DNA of 64,000 bases. Source: Hydractinia symbiolongicarpus. Lineage: Eukaryota > Cnidaria > Hydrozoa > Anthoathecata > Hydractiniidae. The notes beneath the pieces are model-generated. The model was not told the DNA's origin, searched no databases, and saw only the letters and a list, made by a program, of their open reading frames with translations. This document shows positions 1 through 11,800 of this stretch, in pieces. Every line of letters starts with the position of its first letter. Position 1 is the stretch's first letter. Made by a program: the position numbers and the translations under genes. Where the stretch lies: contig NC_079877.1 in the NCBI RefSeq assembly GCF_029227915.1, forward strand, positions 19,865,851-19,929,850, given 5' to 3'.

Positions 1-2
1 GC

Positions 3-671
3 TTTGAAGCCCTTGGTGCAGTACACGCGAAAGCTATTCTTGGTTTTTATACGTTCACAGGGTGTGACCAAACTGGGCGTTTCAACAAGAAATCGAAGTT
101 TGCTTGGCTGAAGATTTTTTTACAGGCAGATAATGAGGTGGTTCTGGCATTATCGACACTTGGAAGTACTGTCGAACTTCCTAATCTGGAAACACTGGAA
201 AGCTTAGAACGTTTCGTGGTTTCAATGTATAAGGGGAATAAATGTCCTGCAGACGTGGTATCACTATCTCAATTGCGTTGGCATTTATTCTCCAAATGTC
301 AGTGTGATGCTGATATGTTACCACCAACATTAGCTGCATTGAAGTACAAAATATTCAGGTGTCACTTCATTTCAATGGTTTTACGAAGCTCGCATATCCT
401 CATTCAACAACTTCCGAATGCAGTCAATTATGGTTGGGATACAGATGAAGTCGGTAACTTATCCCCCATAATGACTGATGAACTTCCTGCACCGTTGGCA
501 CTCATCGAGTTAAGTTCTTGTAATTGCAAAACAAGTTGCATATCCAACCGATGTAAATGCCGTAAAAATGGTTTTTTGTGCACTGACATGTGTAAATGTA
601 CGACGTGTCAAAGCAGTGGTGGCGCAAGCGATGAATCCGAGTCAGATGAATATAGTTCTAGTGATGATTAG
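3..671 (+). CDS. 3' end of a CXC (tesmin/TSO1-like) cysteine-motif protein, partial at window edge
   Basis: The reading frame is open from the first bases of the window to the stop at 669-671, so the start lies outside. The C-terminal part (about 520-610) has a CXC-type cluster, with spacing C-x-C-x4-C-x4-C-x-C-x6-C-x3-C-x-C-x2-C, followed by an acidic Ser-rich tail. The upstream part (3-130) contains the tract FTGCDQTGRF, which resembles a motif in repetitive, nuclease-like proteins that are abundant in cnidarian genomes. CXC motifs bind zinc and often DNA; a DNA-binding role here is inference. It may be a mobile-element gene rather than a host gene. No break is visible in the part present. 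Confidence 0.55.
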   Translation, partial: FEALGAVHAKAILGFYTFTGCDQTGRFNKKSKFAWLKIFLQADNEVVLALSTLGSTVELPNLETLESLERFVVSMYKGNKCPADVVSLSQLRWHLFSKCQCDADMLPPTLAALKYKIFRCHFISMVLRSSHILIQQLPNAVNYGWDTDEVGNLSPIMTDELPAPLALIELSSCNCKTSCISNRCKCRKNGFLCTDMCKCTTCQSSGGASDESESDEYSSSDD

Positions 672-1734
672 TGAATGAAACATTGTACAAGCATTGCTGA
701 AGTTGTTTTTTGTCATTATTTTCAGCAATTTTTTTTTAAACTTTGTGAAATTGCCAGAAAGAAAGTAAACAACTAAACACGTGCTTTGGTCTGTAAATTA
801 CTAGTCTGTAAATTATCCCTTGAAGTGATTTGAACAATAAATTTTGATCAAACAGAAAGACATTAGGGTGACCCAATACCATACTAAAATTCAACAAAAA
901 AACTTCGCTATTGAGCAGGTTATAGTCATTTTTGTGCTGGGTCAGTAAATTACCGGTCTGTAATTTGTACAAAGTTTGAATAGTAATATCTTTCGAACGT
1001 TACGTTTTGAAGACATGGTTCTTACATTTTTTTTGATCCACTCGATCTCCTCTTTCCAACGATATATAATATGACATATAAATGTGAAATTATTTTTTTG
1101 CTGACTGTAAAAGTGATGACGTCATCTAATTTGGTCCGATGGGACAAAAAATTTTGCCACCCATATTTTTTTGGTAATTTGGGACCTAAGGAACAACTTT
1201 AAATCAAAAAATCACTTTTAACACACATGTGCACACGAAGCTTTATATCAGAACATAGCAGCCCTCACTAATACGCATATACCTGCAACAACAACACAAA
1301 TAAAAAAACTGAATAACTTTATTTGAAAAAAAAAATCATAAAACGAAAAAAGAATTACCTGAAGTTAAATTTGACGATCTCCAAGCCTTAGTTTCTAAAC
1401 TAGATTACTATACTCGCCAAGGTTTTCTCATTTCACAAGTATATCTCTAACCCATTTTCTTTTTTTTTTCTTTTTATTTTGCCCCCTTCTCTTTTTTCTT
1501 TAAGTAATAAATGTAATGTAATCAAACATAATTCTTCTTCATCCATCTTTGTTTATGTTTTCTTGCGTTTTTTGTGTGAACGTCTTGCGTTTGCGTCAGA
1601 TATTTAAAATTGACATTGCGCATGCTTATGTTGCTTGTGTTTGCACCACAAATGTAAACCAGGCTTAAGCCACAAACGCCCGCATATATAAGGGCGAATT
1701 CGGGTGACTTTTTCGAATTAAATTGGCAGTTGTC
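672..1734. other. AT-rich non-coding stretch
   Basis: No reading frame that looks coding. There are A/T runs and pyrimidine-rich tracts. I see no tRNA, terminal repeat or recognisable element. Confidence 0.5.
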
Positions 1735-1925
1735 TTCTGAAACCCCCCGCACTCAGCCAAAGCATTTCTAAAATGCAATTCCTTGTAATATACCATGCGG
1801 ACGACAGTTGAAAGAAGGCGCTTAAAGAAGAAGAAAGGAGTTTATAAAGTTTATATATAAGTTACAGTACAGTCCAAATGTAAACTTCTGTGTACGCGCA
1901 GCTTGCATAAATAATTACTTTCATA
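1735..1925 (+). repeat. Dispersed repeat with an exon-like segment, related to 14163-14470
   Basis: The stretch GCGGACGACAGTTG with its flanks, followed by an exon-like segment and a block containing CAGTACAGTCCA, reappears in reverse orientation inside the RPL8 intron. In the other copy the exon-like segment opens with ATG and ends at a plausible GT donor. This suggests the 5' end of a transposon gene. Here the ATG region is altered (CATGCGG instead of CATGGCGG). Confidence 0.4.
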
Positions 1926-2789
1926 ATAGACTATTGTGTTTTACAGAAAATAATTACACTATGAGAAATTGAAAAGATCAGGGAAACTTATTGTATAAAT
2001 AATAATAACCTGTGTGTGACCATGTTGAGAATACTTTTAGCACAAAGTCTATAGAATTTGTAAACAAAAGCAATTAAAAATAAACTTTGCTGTTACTATC
2101 TTAATTTTTATGTTGAAGGAAGATTTAAAATATCTTATATTTTTAGAACACGATTTCAATATATACATTGTTTATTACATACATTGCTTTAAAATTTTTG
2201 TAAAACTGTATCTTGCGTCAGTAATCGTGACACCAATCTTAAAAGACTCGAGAAAAAAACAAGATACACGTTATTTTTGTAACTCCCTCCTTCGTAATGA
2301 TTATTATAATATATCATATATTACATAATGGTGGTAAACGTTTGTTAGCTAAAATGTAACACTGCTGACTATTGCTTAAATAGTTCGCTTTATAGGAAAA
2401 ATAATATAAAAATACATCACAGAATATGTTTGTCATAACACCCTGCTCCGTTATGATATATTATATTTTTTGCCTATACTATATTCCTTAAAAACATTTG
2501 CACATGTGGGACAAAGACTTTTTATAAGATTGCGCGAAAAACATAAAAACAACACTAACATTTTTTTATTAAAATAATTTTTCAGTGAAAGGAGAATAAC
2601 TTGCTGTATAAATTTCCAAACCTGCTGTATAACTTTCAAAACACCATATTCTGTATAACTTTTGAACCAGCAAAGAATAATTCTTCCCGCATAATTTCAA
2701 AACAGCACAAGAAAACTTCTTGCTGCATACCTACTATTTTACTATACAAGAGAACAAATTTTTTCATTTTTTTTTAACAGAGACAAATT
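1926..2789. other. AT-rich non-coding stretch
   Basis: No coding-like frame and no recognisable element. A short motif around 2424-2455 (ACACCCTGCTCCGTT) recurs in diverged form at 3150-3180. Confidence 0.45.
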
Positions 2790-3120
2790 ATTTGGCGATT
2801 CGGTTCAGCTTTGTTGCCGTAGTGATGATTGACATTTGGCTTAATTGACGAATCACATTTGTGCTACATCCGCCATTTTTAAAACTTCGCTGGGTGAAAA
2901 TAAACCTAGTTCGTAGGGGCAAGAATGCTCAAAAAAGTGAAAATAAAAGAATAATTAGCCAATTAAAGGTAATCACAATAAAAATCTGCCTGGAAAGGAT
3001 GCTTAGCTGTCTAGATTTTGCTCCAAAAAATTATCTTTGTTCAAACTTTCTAACATTGTTCTTAAAACTTTTCACCTCCAAAAAACTTGTTATGACGTCA
3101 AACCGAATAACCGAATTAAT
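2790..3120 (+). repeat. Dispersed repeat, copy A (empty of the MITE found in copy B)
   Basis: This block, which includes TTCGGTTCAGCTTTGTTGCC and CACATTTGTGCTACATCCGC, is repeated in the same orientation at 4069-4850 at perhaps 80-85% identity by eye. In copy B a 380-bp element interrupts it at the sequence that reads CTTAATTGA here, so this copy is the pre-insertion site. Confidence 0.6.
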
Positions 3121-3825
3121 TTTTTTTTGCAACAAAAACACACAGAAAATATGCTTGTTGTAACACCCTCCTCCGTTGTTGGAACAGTTATTGACCCCTT
3201 TTCGGCATGCAAAGTGGTGCATGCCTAGCCTCTTCATTAACAAATTGTGGTAGAAAGAGGTGGAAGAGCGTTGGAGTAAATAGTAAATTATTTTCATGCA
3301 CAAAGACTTATATTTTAAAGTTATGCTGCTAAAGTTATTTCTAAAGTTTTGTTAAGTTAAGAAAAAAAGATCGCAATAAAATGTTCAAAAGGATAATATT
3401 TTTTAAAAAAGTCTTGTAAACAAAAAACAAGCACATCAAACCTTTTTTTAACAACAATAGTTTTATGCGCGATTTCTTTCCCATGTTTTGTAAAAAACAG
3501 AAAAGCAGAATAAAATGTTAAGAAATATATTTTTTAAAACGGACCAAGTTTGAAAGATATAAAAAAAACATGAAAAAAAAAAATCTTAAAACAATAGCTT
3601 TTGCGCAATTTATTTTAATCTTTTGTGTAGTTAACAAATTATTAAATTTCATTACTTGCGGTAATACCTAAGGGGATTTTATTTTCAAAAAGTTATAACA
3701 ATGAAACTCACAATATAGCTTTTGCAAAAATCAATAAATTACGATAAACAAAAACCTACTAGTAGGAAAAGGTGTTGCATAGCGCTTAAGCGAAAGGTTA
3801 CATTCGGACTTACTGTATTTTTTCG

Positions 3826-3950
3826 AATCATTTATGGTGACTCTTTGAGTGTTTTTGTTCGGGTCTATGCGGGGCAAATACTTGATTTTGTTCAAATGCG
3901 GCTGAACGGCACCCTCGTATGGGTCTGAACGGCACCCTCGTATTTGTATT
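3826..3950 (+). repeat. Dispersed repeat, inverted relative to 13905-14095
   Basis: It shares CATTTATGG, a GGGTCTATGCGG block, an ATGCGGCT block and the terminal CGGCACCCTCGT with the reverse complement of 13905-14095. The last 20 bases or so are duplicated in tandem here (TGAACGGCACCCTCGTAT occurs twice). Confidence 0.45.
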
Positions 3951-4068
3951 TATGAAGGTTTGCCACAAAAATATTATTAGTACACCATTTCATAATAGCT
4001 GCTTAATCACTGGCCTTTGATTGGTTTAACCATTATTAAGACGCAAACCCGTCCGCAAGAATTCAGCA

Positions 4069-4850
4069 ATTCGGTTCAGCTTTGTTGCCGTAGTAATGGT
4101 TGACATTTTGCTTAAGGCCATCATCAAAAATATGTTGTGTTCGTGTCTTCCGACCGACTCAATTTTGGAAATAAAAACCCGAGTTGGTAAGTCGGAAAAA
4201 GAGCGGGAAAAAAATTTGCGAGATATTTTTCAAAAAGAAAATTTTTTTCGCCAGAACTAATTTATGAAAATTGACAAATAAAAAATAATTCCTTTAGGGC
4301 ACTCCTGTGGCTACTGACAGGGCAGCGAAAAATAGTCTACAAACGATGTTGAGTGGTGCTATACTGTCTTGGCCCTGTGAACAAATTTGCTTGCTCCGAT
4401 CTGAAAATCCTGAGAAAAAATACGCTTGACCGCCCGACTGACTCATTTTTGCGGGTTCTTCAGGACGCGAACACAGCATATTTTTTATGGTGGCCTAATT
4501 GAGGAATCACATTTGTGCTACATCCGCCATTTTTAAAATTTCACAGGGTGAAAACAAACCTAGTTCATAGGGGGGAGAATGCTAAAAAATGTGGAAATGG
4601 AAGAATAATTAGCTAAGAAAAGGTAACAACAATAAAAATCTGTCTGGAAATGATGCTTTAAGCAAGCAAAATCTAGATAGCTCATAGCTATATCTAGATT
4701 TTGCTCCAAAAAATTATATTTGCTCAAACTTCCTAACATTGTTCTTAAAACTCCAAAATGTGTCTAGCTCTGGACTCTCTTCTCCTAAAATACAGAAACT
4801 TTCTACCTCCAAAAAATTTGTTATGACGTCAAGTCGGAATCGCCGAATAG
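4069..4850 (+). repeat. Dispersed repeat, copy B, split by a MITE
   Basis: The two flanks (4069-4115 and 4496-4850) together match copy A at 2790-3120. Copy B has extra insertions near 4665-4700 and 4760-4800. Comparing the two copies gives exact ends for the MITE at 4116-4495. Confidence 0.6.
4116..4495. mobile_element. PIF/Harbinger-like MITE, 380 bp
   Basis: The ends are inverted repeats of about 32 bp (28 of 32 matching), starting GGCCATCATCAAAAATATG on the left and GGCCACCATAAAAAATATG on the right, read inward. A TAA triplet flanks both ends (4113-4115 and 4496-4498), and the empty site in copy A carries it once. A 3-bp TWA duplication is the hallmark of PIF/Harbinger. The interior has no coding frame. 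Confidence 0.7.
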
Positions 4851-5026
4851 CTAGCTAGCTAGCTGACTAGCTAAATGTAAACTAGGCAAAAGAAATATCT
4901 GATGTTTTATGAGTGCTTTGGGATTAAGTTATTTTAAACTAAGAGGTAGCTAGCTAAGCTTTAAAACACTGTCCAGAAATCAATCAAAAAAATCTGTAGA
5001 TGGTGTTAGCTAGCTAGCTAGCTGTA
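4847..5026. repeat. AGCT microsatellite clusters
   Basis: Runs of the self-complementary unit AGCT/GCTA occur at about 4847-4870 and 5005-5026, with shorter remnants between. They could form small cruciforms; nothing else is visible here. Confidence 0.6.
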
Positions 5027-5703
5027 TATAACATCATGTTGATTGGAGGATTGAGTTCCAAATCAAGATTGGGTGTAGAACCAGGATAAAACATGCATAG
5101 CTGTAGAGTATATTTGTCCAAGCTTTAGCTTTTCCCTGATAAGCCAACTGACCCAATAGCTCAGGTCAGAAATTCATTCTATCCCAAAATGTTCTGTGCG
5201 TATTTACCGCCGCGAGAACGTATTTCGCTCTTTAGCACAGAGCTGGATATATACTCAAAATTAGGCATTTCAAAATTATACCCCAAGTAGGACAAGGTTA
5301 GACGTAGTAGGCACAGATTTATGTACACTTTTCTTTGAAGCGGGTTTTTTAAAATTTTAGGTAACTTTTAGTAGCGCAGCTTATTTACTCAAAAAAATCT
5401 AACAAAATTCTAGTTAAAATAAAATATTACATTGCCTAAATACCGCACTATACTTTTCCTTACACGTTTCATTACCAAGAAAGAACTATGGAGAAAAAAA
5501 ACGATGACTCGTGGAAACTGAATATTAAATAATTGACTTAATAACTTAAAAACTTGACTTAATAATTTTAAAAAAAAATGAAAAGAACTTTTAAATGCCT
5601 CAAATGAACGCCCCCGTCTATAAACGTATCCTTTGATTATACGCCCTGATGACAAAATGACAAAATCTCAATAAACACAACAGGGTTTATTAAAACGGAG
5701 TGT
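5027..5703. other. Non-coding stretch before the MULE
   Basis: No coding-like frame and no recognisable repeat. Confidence 0.45.
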
Positions 5704-5795
5704 ATATTCTGCCGGTACCGGCGGAAATAGTAACACGCGTTAGTCGGACGGTACCGGCTGGTTAAGGAAGAAAATTATTCTGCCGGCAGTAAATT
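5704..5795. repeat. Left terminal inverted repeat and subterminal palindromes of the MULE
   Basis: A near-perfect 20-bp palindrome (5707-5726) is followed by GGTACCGG at about 5750 and CTGCCGGCAG at 5780-5789. The same motifs recur many times at the right end, so they are likely transposase binding sites (inference). Confidence 0.65.
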
Positions 5796-5838
5796 TCCCG
5801 CCAAATCGCGTACTTAACATCATTCAGACATAATCGTA

Positions 5839-8800
5839 ATGGCGGATGATGTTGATGGTGCATTTACTGTTGGTGAAAAGTTTGCGAGCTATAAGGATTT
5901 ATGTAATAAATTAGAACGTTTTAAAGCATCACACTTCGTAGATTTATGGATTAGAGATTCTCGGACAATAAAAGCTTCTCAAGGGAGAGTAAAGAAAACA
6001 CTAAATCCTGAGTTAAAATATTATGAGCTAAAACTGTCTTGTGTTCATGGTGGTCGTAAATTTCACTCAGAAAGTTCAGGAAAACGCTCCTCGCAGTAAG
6101 TAGATATCAATAAGTTATTTATTTCTAGCTTTTTATTGAAAATAATTTCTGCATAGTATTAGTTTAGCAAGCTCTGTTCCTCTGTGTTCACCTAGCCTAG
6201 CTAGCTACTGTTCTTTTTTCTTTATTGCAGAACACTGAAGAATAACTGCCCATTTAGTATCAAGATTAGGGCATCTGCAGATGGCCAAACTTTAGAAGTA
6301 AAAGATATAGTTGATAAACATAATCATGAACTCAACCAGGTAACTGCTAGCTACACACAGTGGTACAATTTTTATGATAAACATCATTTACCTTTATGAC
6401 GTTTCGCCACCCTGTTGTGGCGTATTTCAGAGATTAAACATTGCTGTACACTGACAATTACATATAAATGACTACTATATAATAAATACAATAAAATATT
6501 GAAACCTAATAATATAATAATAATAATATAATAGTAACAATAATAAAGTGTTCAGTCATATATAACTTAAGACGTAATAATAATGTACAAAGTCAACTTA
6601 AAAATTGTTATGTTCGAAGGTATAGTTTAACGGAAAAACGGCATGGCTCTTGCCTTGCAGTTGCGGGTTCAATTCCTGCTGCCTTCATTTATTATCTGTA
6701 TATACATAATAAAATTAAAAGTAATCTTTTTAATATAAATTTGATTTTTAATGTTAATGTTATAATGTAATACATTTAAATGGTATATTTTTCATAGAAG
6801 TTGTTCAACCACTTGCCAAAACAAAGGCGTCTCACAGACCAAAGCAAGGAAAAGGCTAAGTACCTGCTCTCGATGAATGTCAACAAAAAGTTATTGCAGC
6901 AGGAACTCTCGAGAGAATGTGGGAAAGTTGTAACACTCCGAGATATTTCCAACATCGCTGCAGAAAACAAAAGAGAAAAAACTCGTAACGACCTAAACTC
7001 AGTTGTAGATATTTTAACAAATTAATACGGTTGGTTTTACTTATTTATCAACTCTGTATTATGGGGCAGTTATTGTCTTCTTTGTTTCTCTTTTGGGTTT
7101 TTTTAGCCTTCATGCTTCTATTTTGAAAGAGAATTTCTAAAAATACAGAGGTTTAACTCTTGACTTACCAATTGATACTGTAAACATGATTGCAATAAAA
7201 TTTTCACTTTGTAAACAATTTGTAAATCTACTGTAGGTTGCACTGTTAGCATTCATGCTGATGAAGAAAAAAATTTGATTGGGATTTTCTTTCAAGATGA
7301 TTTCATGAAAATTGTAACGGCAGCATATGCTGAAATATTTTTCATTGATGCTACATATAAGTTGACAGAACTAAAAATTCCTGTTTATTTGTTGGTGGTT
7401 GAAGATTCCATGGGTGGAACCGAGGTTGCTGCTGTGGGGCTTCTTGTATCTGAAAATGAGGAGTCAATTACTTGGCTTTTAAACACTTTTAAAGAAAATA
7501 ATAATGGGTTAATTCCTCGCATCGTAATGGCCGACAAAGATCTGACATTGAGAAAGGTGGTTAAAGAAATTTTCCCCACCTGTAAACTATTGATTTGTTT
7601 ATTTCACACACTACGTAGTTTTAAGCGTGAAATTTCTAACCAATCATTTAATTTACGAGAATGCCAACAAGTGGTATTAAAAGAACTTTTTCAGAAAATG
7701 TGTTACAGCAAAACGGAAAGTGAATATCGTGAACAATACGATCTATTTATGAAGGCTTCTCCAGAAATGGTTCAAAGCTACTTTACAGAGAATTGGCACG
7801 ATATAAAGAATGAGTGGGTTTTAGGTGATGTCCTTAATGTCAATAGCTTCCTAAATACGACGAACAATAGACTTGAGAGCTTAAATGGCAAACTCAAATC
7901 TGTCATTAAGTTGTACAGTCCGTTAGAAGACTTTATTGACGGTTTTTTCACGGTTTTGTACTCCTTAAGGAACGAACGAGATCACAAAGCTGCATCAACA
8001 TTACTCAAGCGCAAAGTAATACCATTTAATATTTCAACCCCTCAATACCAATATTCAAATTTGTTAACAAGTTACGCCTTAAATTTTGTGCTGAACCAAT
8101 TAAAAGAAATGAAAAATGTCGGAAATGTTCATAAAGAGGGGACAGTTTTCAAAGTTCGTGGTGAAATGCATTTAAATGTCAACACAAATTCGTGCACATG
8201 CAGATTTACAACCTCGATGCTGTTACCCTGTCGGCACATATTTGTTGTACGAGAACTTGAAGGTTTACCTCTTTTTGACGAAAGTTTATGCGCTGACCGG
8301 TGGACTAATGATTTTCATAGAAAAACACATCGGATGTTTATATCAGAGCACCCATCTCCAGTCACACCAGTTCATGTATCCTTAAGAAAAGGCGAAAAGA
8401 AGGTATTGAATCTTAACGAGCGTTACCGCAATGTGCATCGGGTCTGCGAAGAAATAAAGACAATTGTGTCGAGTGAAGGTACGAAACGGTTTTTGGGAAA
8501 GATGGATGTTCTAAAGAAACTTGTATGGTATTGGGACAATGACGTTGATGTACAATTGCTGGGAACAAGAGGTTCTTATTATTTTTAATATTTATTTTTC
8601 TAAAATATGGCGCAAAAGGATAAACTGCATAGGCTGGAAAAATGCACGGATTAATAATTTCCTTTTATTCTTTAAGATGGCGTTGAAGTTGCATATTCCA
8701 ATGACTATTCTAATCAAAATGAAACAGCGGCATCTACATGTGGTCAAGATTATGAACAAACGGAAAAACAAAAAGAAAGTGATGAACCTCCAAGTGAAGT

Positions 8801-11800
8801 TGAAACAGTGGAATTAGCGGAGGCGGATGACATGGCATCAAAAGACGTTGGTGTATTAGAAAGTATGTCAGATGTTCTTTCCTGATACCTCTCGGATTTT
8901 TATATTTATTTTTGTGTTAAATGAATTCATCTGCCTGTGGGACGTAGATTTTTTTTAAATAATTTAAATTTAGAGTCGAATCTTGATCTCAAACTACCGG
9001 TTAAAATTAAGAGAAGAGGTCGCCCAAAGGGAGTGGATTTTAACGTAATTGGTTTACCATACAAACGCAGGAAAAAGGCACTTGACAAACGTCCAACTCC
9101 TTTCAAATTACTACCTGTTCGGGAGCAGCAATGTCGCATGATGTCATGGATCTTCGGAGAACAAAAAGGTGAAGAAATTGTCAAAAACGGCACTACAGTT
9201 TGTGAAAATGATCTTCCGAAAGCATGTTCACTCTCTATGGCACTTCTAGATGAAAATGTGGATACGCAATTGATTTACAAGTACTTTACTTCAACCGCAT
9301 TTGCCAAACTACAGAGACTTTTGATTGTCAAAGACAAAAAGGGAACCTGGACATGCCCACGATGCAAAAATGAAGCAGACGGTCACGTGATAGGGTGCGA
9401 AGTGTGTTTAAATTGGTACCACCTGACATGCATTGGTTTAAAACAAAAACCAAAAATGGTTAACTGGGTGTGCAAGACGTGTTTGACTAGGAAATGTGGG
9501 AATTCAGGTAATTTTTTTGTCAATTCTACAAATACGTTTTGACATTAAAAATATTTAACTATATATGAATTAGAATATGTTTATTCCAATCTTCTCGTAT
9601 TTATATTTTCCTTAGTACCTGTTCGAAACAATATCAATGTACCAAAACCTCTTCCAATTTCTATTGAGGCGAATCGCAATGTTTGGTCCATGGCTTTTGA
9701 AACAGTTTGTACACAACAAATGTCGTCAAAAACGGTTTTAACCCCGTCTAGCTCTCCATTTAAGTTGTACTTTGACGACTTACAGTCACTTAGTCCACGA
9801 ACTATGGTGTTAGGGGAAGTTATTGATGGCTTATTTATCCTGATATCATCAACAGTATTTCAAGAGAAAAATATTTTCATTTTGCCTTCTTCCTTTTTCG
9901 AACGCGTTAAAAGAGATTCAACACTTGAGGCAGTTTTGCCTGGTGACTGTGAAGATATCGATTTAATCGTGTCTGCTTCTTTTTACTCCAACCACTGGTC
10001 CTTGGTTTTGATTGATTGTGTGCAAAAGAATATTCTTTATCTGGACCCTATGTATGGTTATGTTCCAGACACGAAATTCAAGCAAGATATCAATGTTATA
10101 AACCACATCATTTGGTATAATATTCTCAATAACAATTTGGAAACGCCAATACCGGAATCCATACCAGACTGGTGCATAATCACATCAGAGAGATTTGAGT
10201 TTTCTTTTTCGCGAAAGTTACCAAGGCAGAGAAACGGAGTGGATTGTGGCATATTTGCGGTAATGTACTTCTTATACATAGTCAAGGACGCCGAATTCGA
10301 TTTTTATCCTGGTGACATGATACAAATACGCAAATGGTTTTATCACCTTTTGACTTGCAGTATGACGTACACACACAATTACATATCTTGGATTTTGTCG
10401 AAACTAAACAGCAATCGAATTGGTGGCATGCAGATTAAGAAAATCAATTATCTGACAACTATTCCTGTGAGTCATATGTCATAAATGTCACCTTGTCGTT
10501 TCTTTATTTTTAATTATTACCTTTCATGAATTTTGAAGCAACTAACTTCTTAATACCTACCAAAATCTTTTAGGATGCTGGCGTTTCAGAAAAATCTTGC
10601 GCTTCTTCGATAATAGATACAGGCACACTATCTGAGGAACACCATAATTCAAGTAAATATCTATATTATAATACCCGTGTGCGTCTGTCTGTCACGCAAA
10701 ATGGTACCGTACCGTAAGTAGCGAGACGCGCTTAAGTGGTATAAAAAGGATGGGCGGACCCGTGGATTCTTCCACGGGCCATCGACTAGTCTAATCTATT
10801 GCGTTTATTAACAGTTTCTTTCTTTTTATACTTGAATGTCACAAAAAATTTCCATCTGCTTTATATTTTAGGTGATTTGCAAACTTATGACTTTAACAAG
10901 ATGAACGAAGAAGGAAAGGCTAAAATGATTTTGTCTGTTTTGTTTTGCCCCGAATTTGCTATCGACTGTATAAATGAAAACGAAAGTGTAGACGAAGATG
11001 CGTTTCGAAGGATGGTCGAACAGGATCTTCCAAATTGCATAAGTGACGAATCATTCGATATAAAACTAATTAGGAGATTTTGCCTAAAAGAAACTTATGG
11101 TAAGCTGTGCAAATACATAAAAGATGCAGTTGAATCACGGAAAGAAAGTTTGTGTGGAAATTGTAAAGCAGAGTTGGTCGAACCACGCTCTTGTACAAGG
11201 TGCTTAGTCAGATACCACGACATTTGTTTTAATAGCACAGATGGAAATATTTGCTTTAGTTGTGAGAAATTTTTGAAAAAACGTAAGTTTTTTTACAAAA
11301 GTTTATAATACAGAAATCTATAATTATTTTGTCATTACATTCTCAAAATAATGTTACCATATTCCATTAGGAAAAGAGGAGATGGAAAAAGCAATTGAAG
11401 AAGGTATATAGCCGGCATCATATTTTTTTGCCACTTAACTCGCTTTAATTTTTTATTATTAGTCACTTCTGCTTCTTAGAACAACGTGAAAAAAAAGAAC
11501 TAGAAAGGTGGTTTTGTCATTGGCGGCTGCTGTTAAGAAAAATGGCACATGACGGAAGTTTGATGGATATTGTGCAAGAGTCAAGTGATCCTGATAACAA
11601 TAAATTACTTGCGATTTGTAAGTACGAAGGGAAAAAGTACGCCCACGCGCTGGAAGAATTATTCAACACATTTCCGAAATTCGAAAAGGAGTATAAGTTA
11701 TATGCCAATGATGAAACTGAACCAAAGGAAAAAATTTTACATTTTGTCCATCACGGTTATAAGGAGAGCTTTGACATTGGTAAAACTACCTGTGCTAGAT

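Noticed and set aside
4294-4479. 61-codon minus-strand frame
   Set aside because: Lies inside the Harbinger-like MITE; non-autonomous element interior with no domain.
5410-5655. 81-codon minus-strand frame
   Set aside because: Lies in AT-rich non-coding DNA, no domain and no splice partner.
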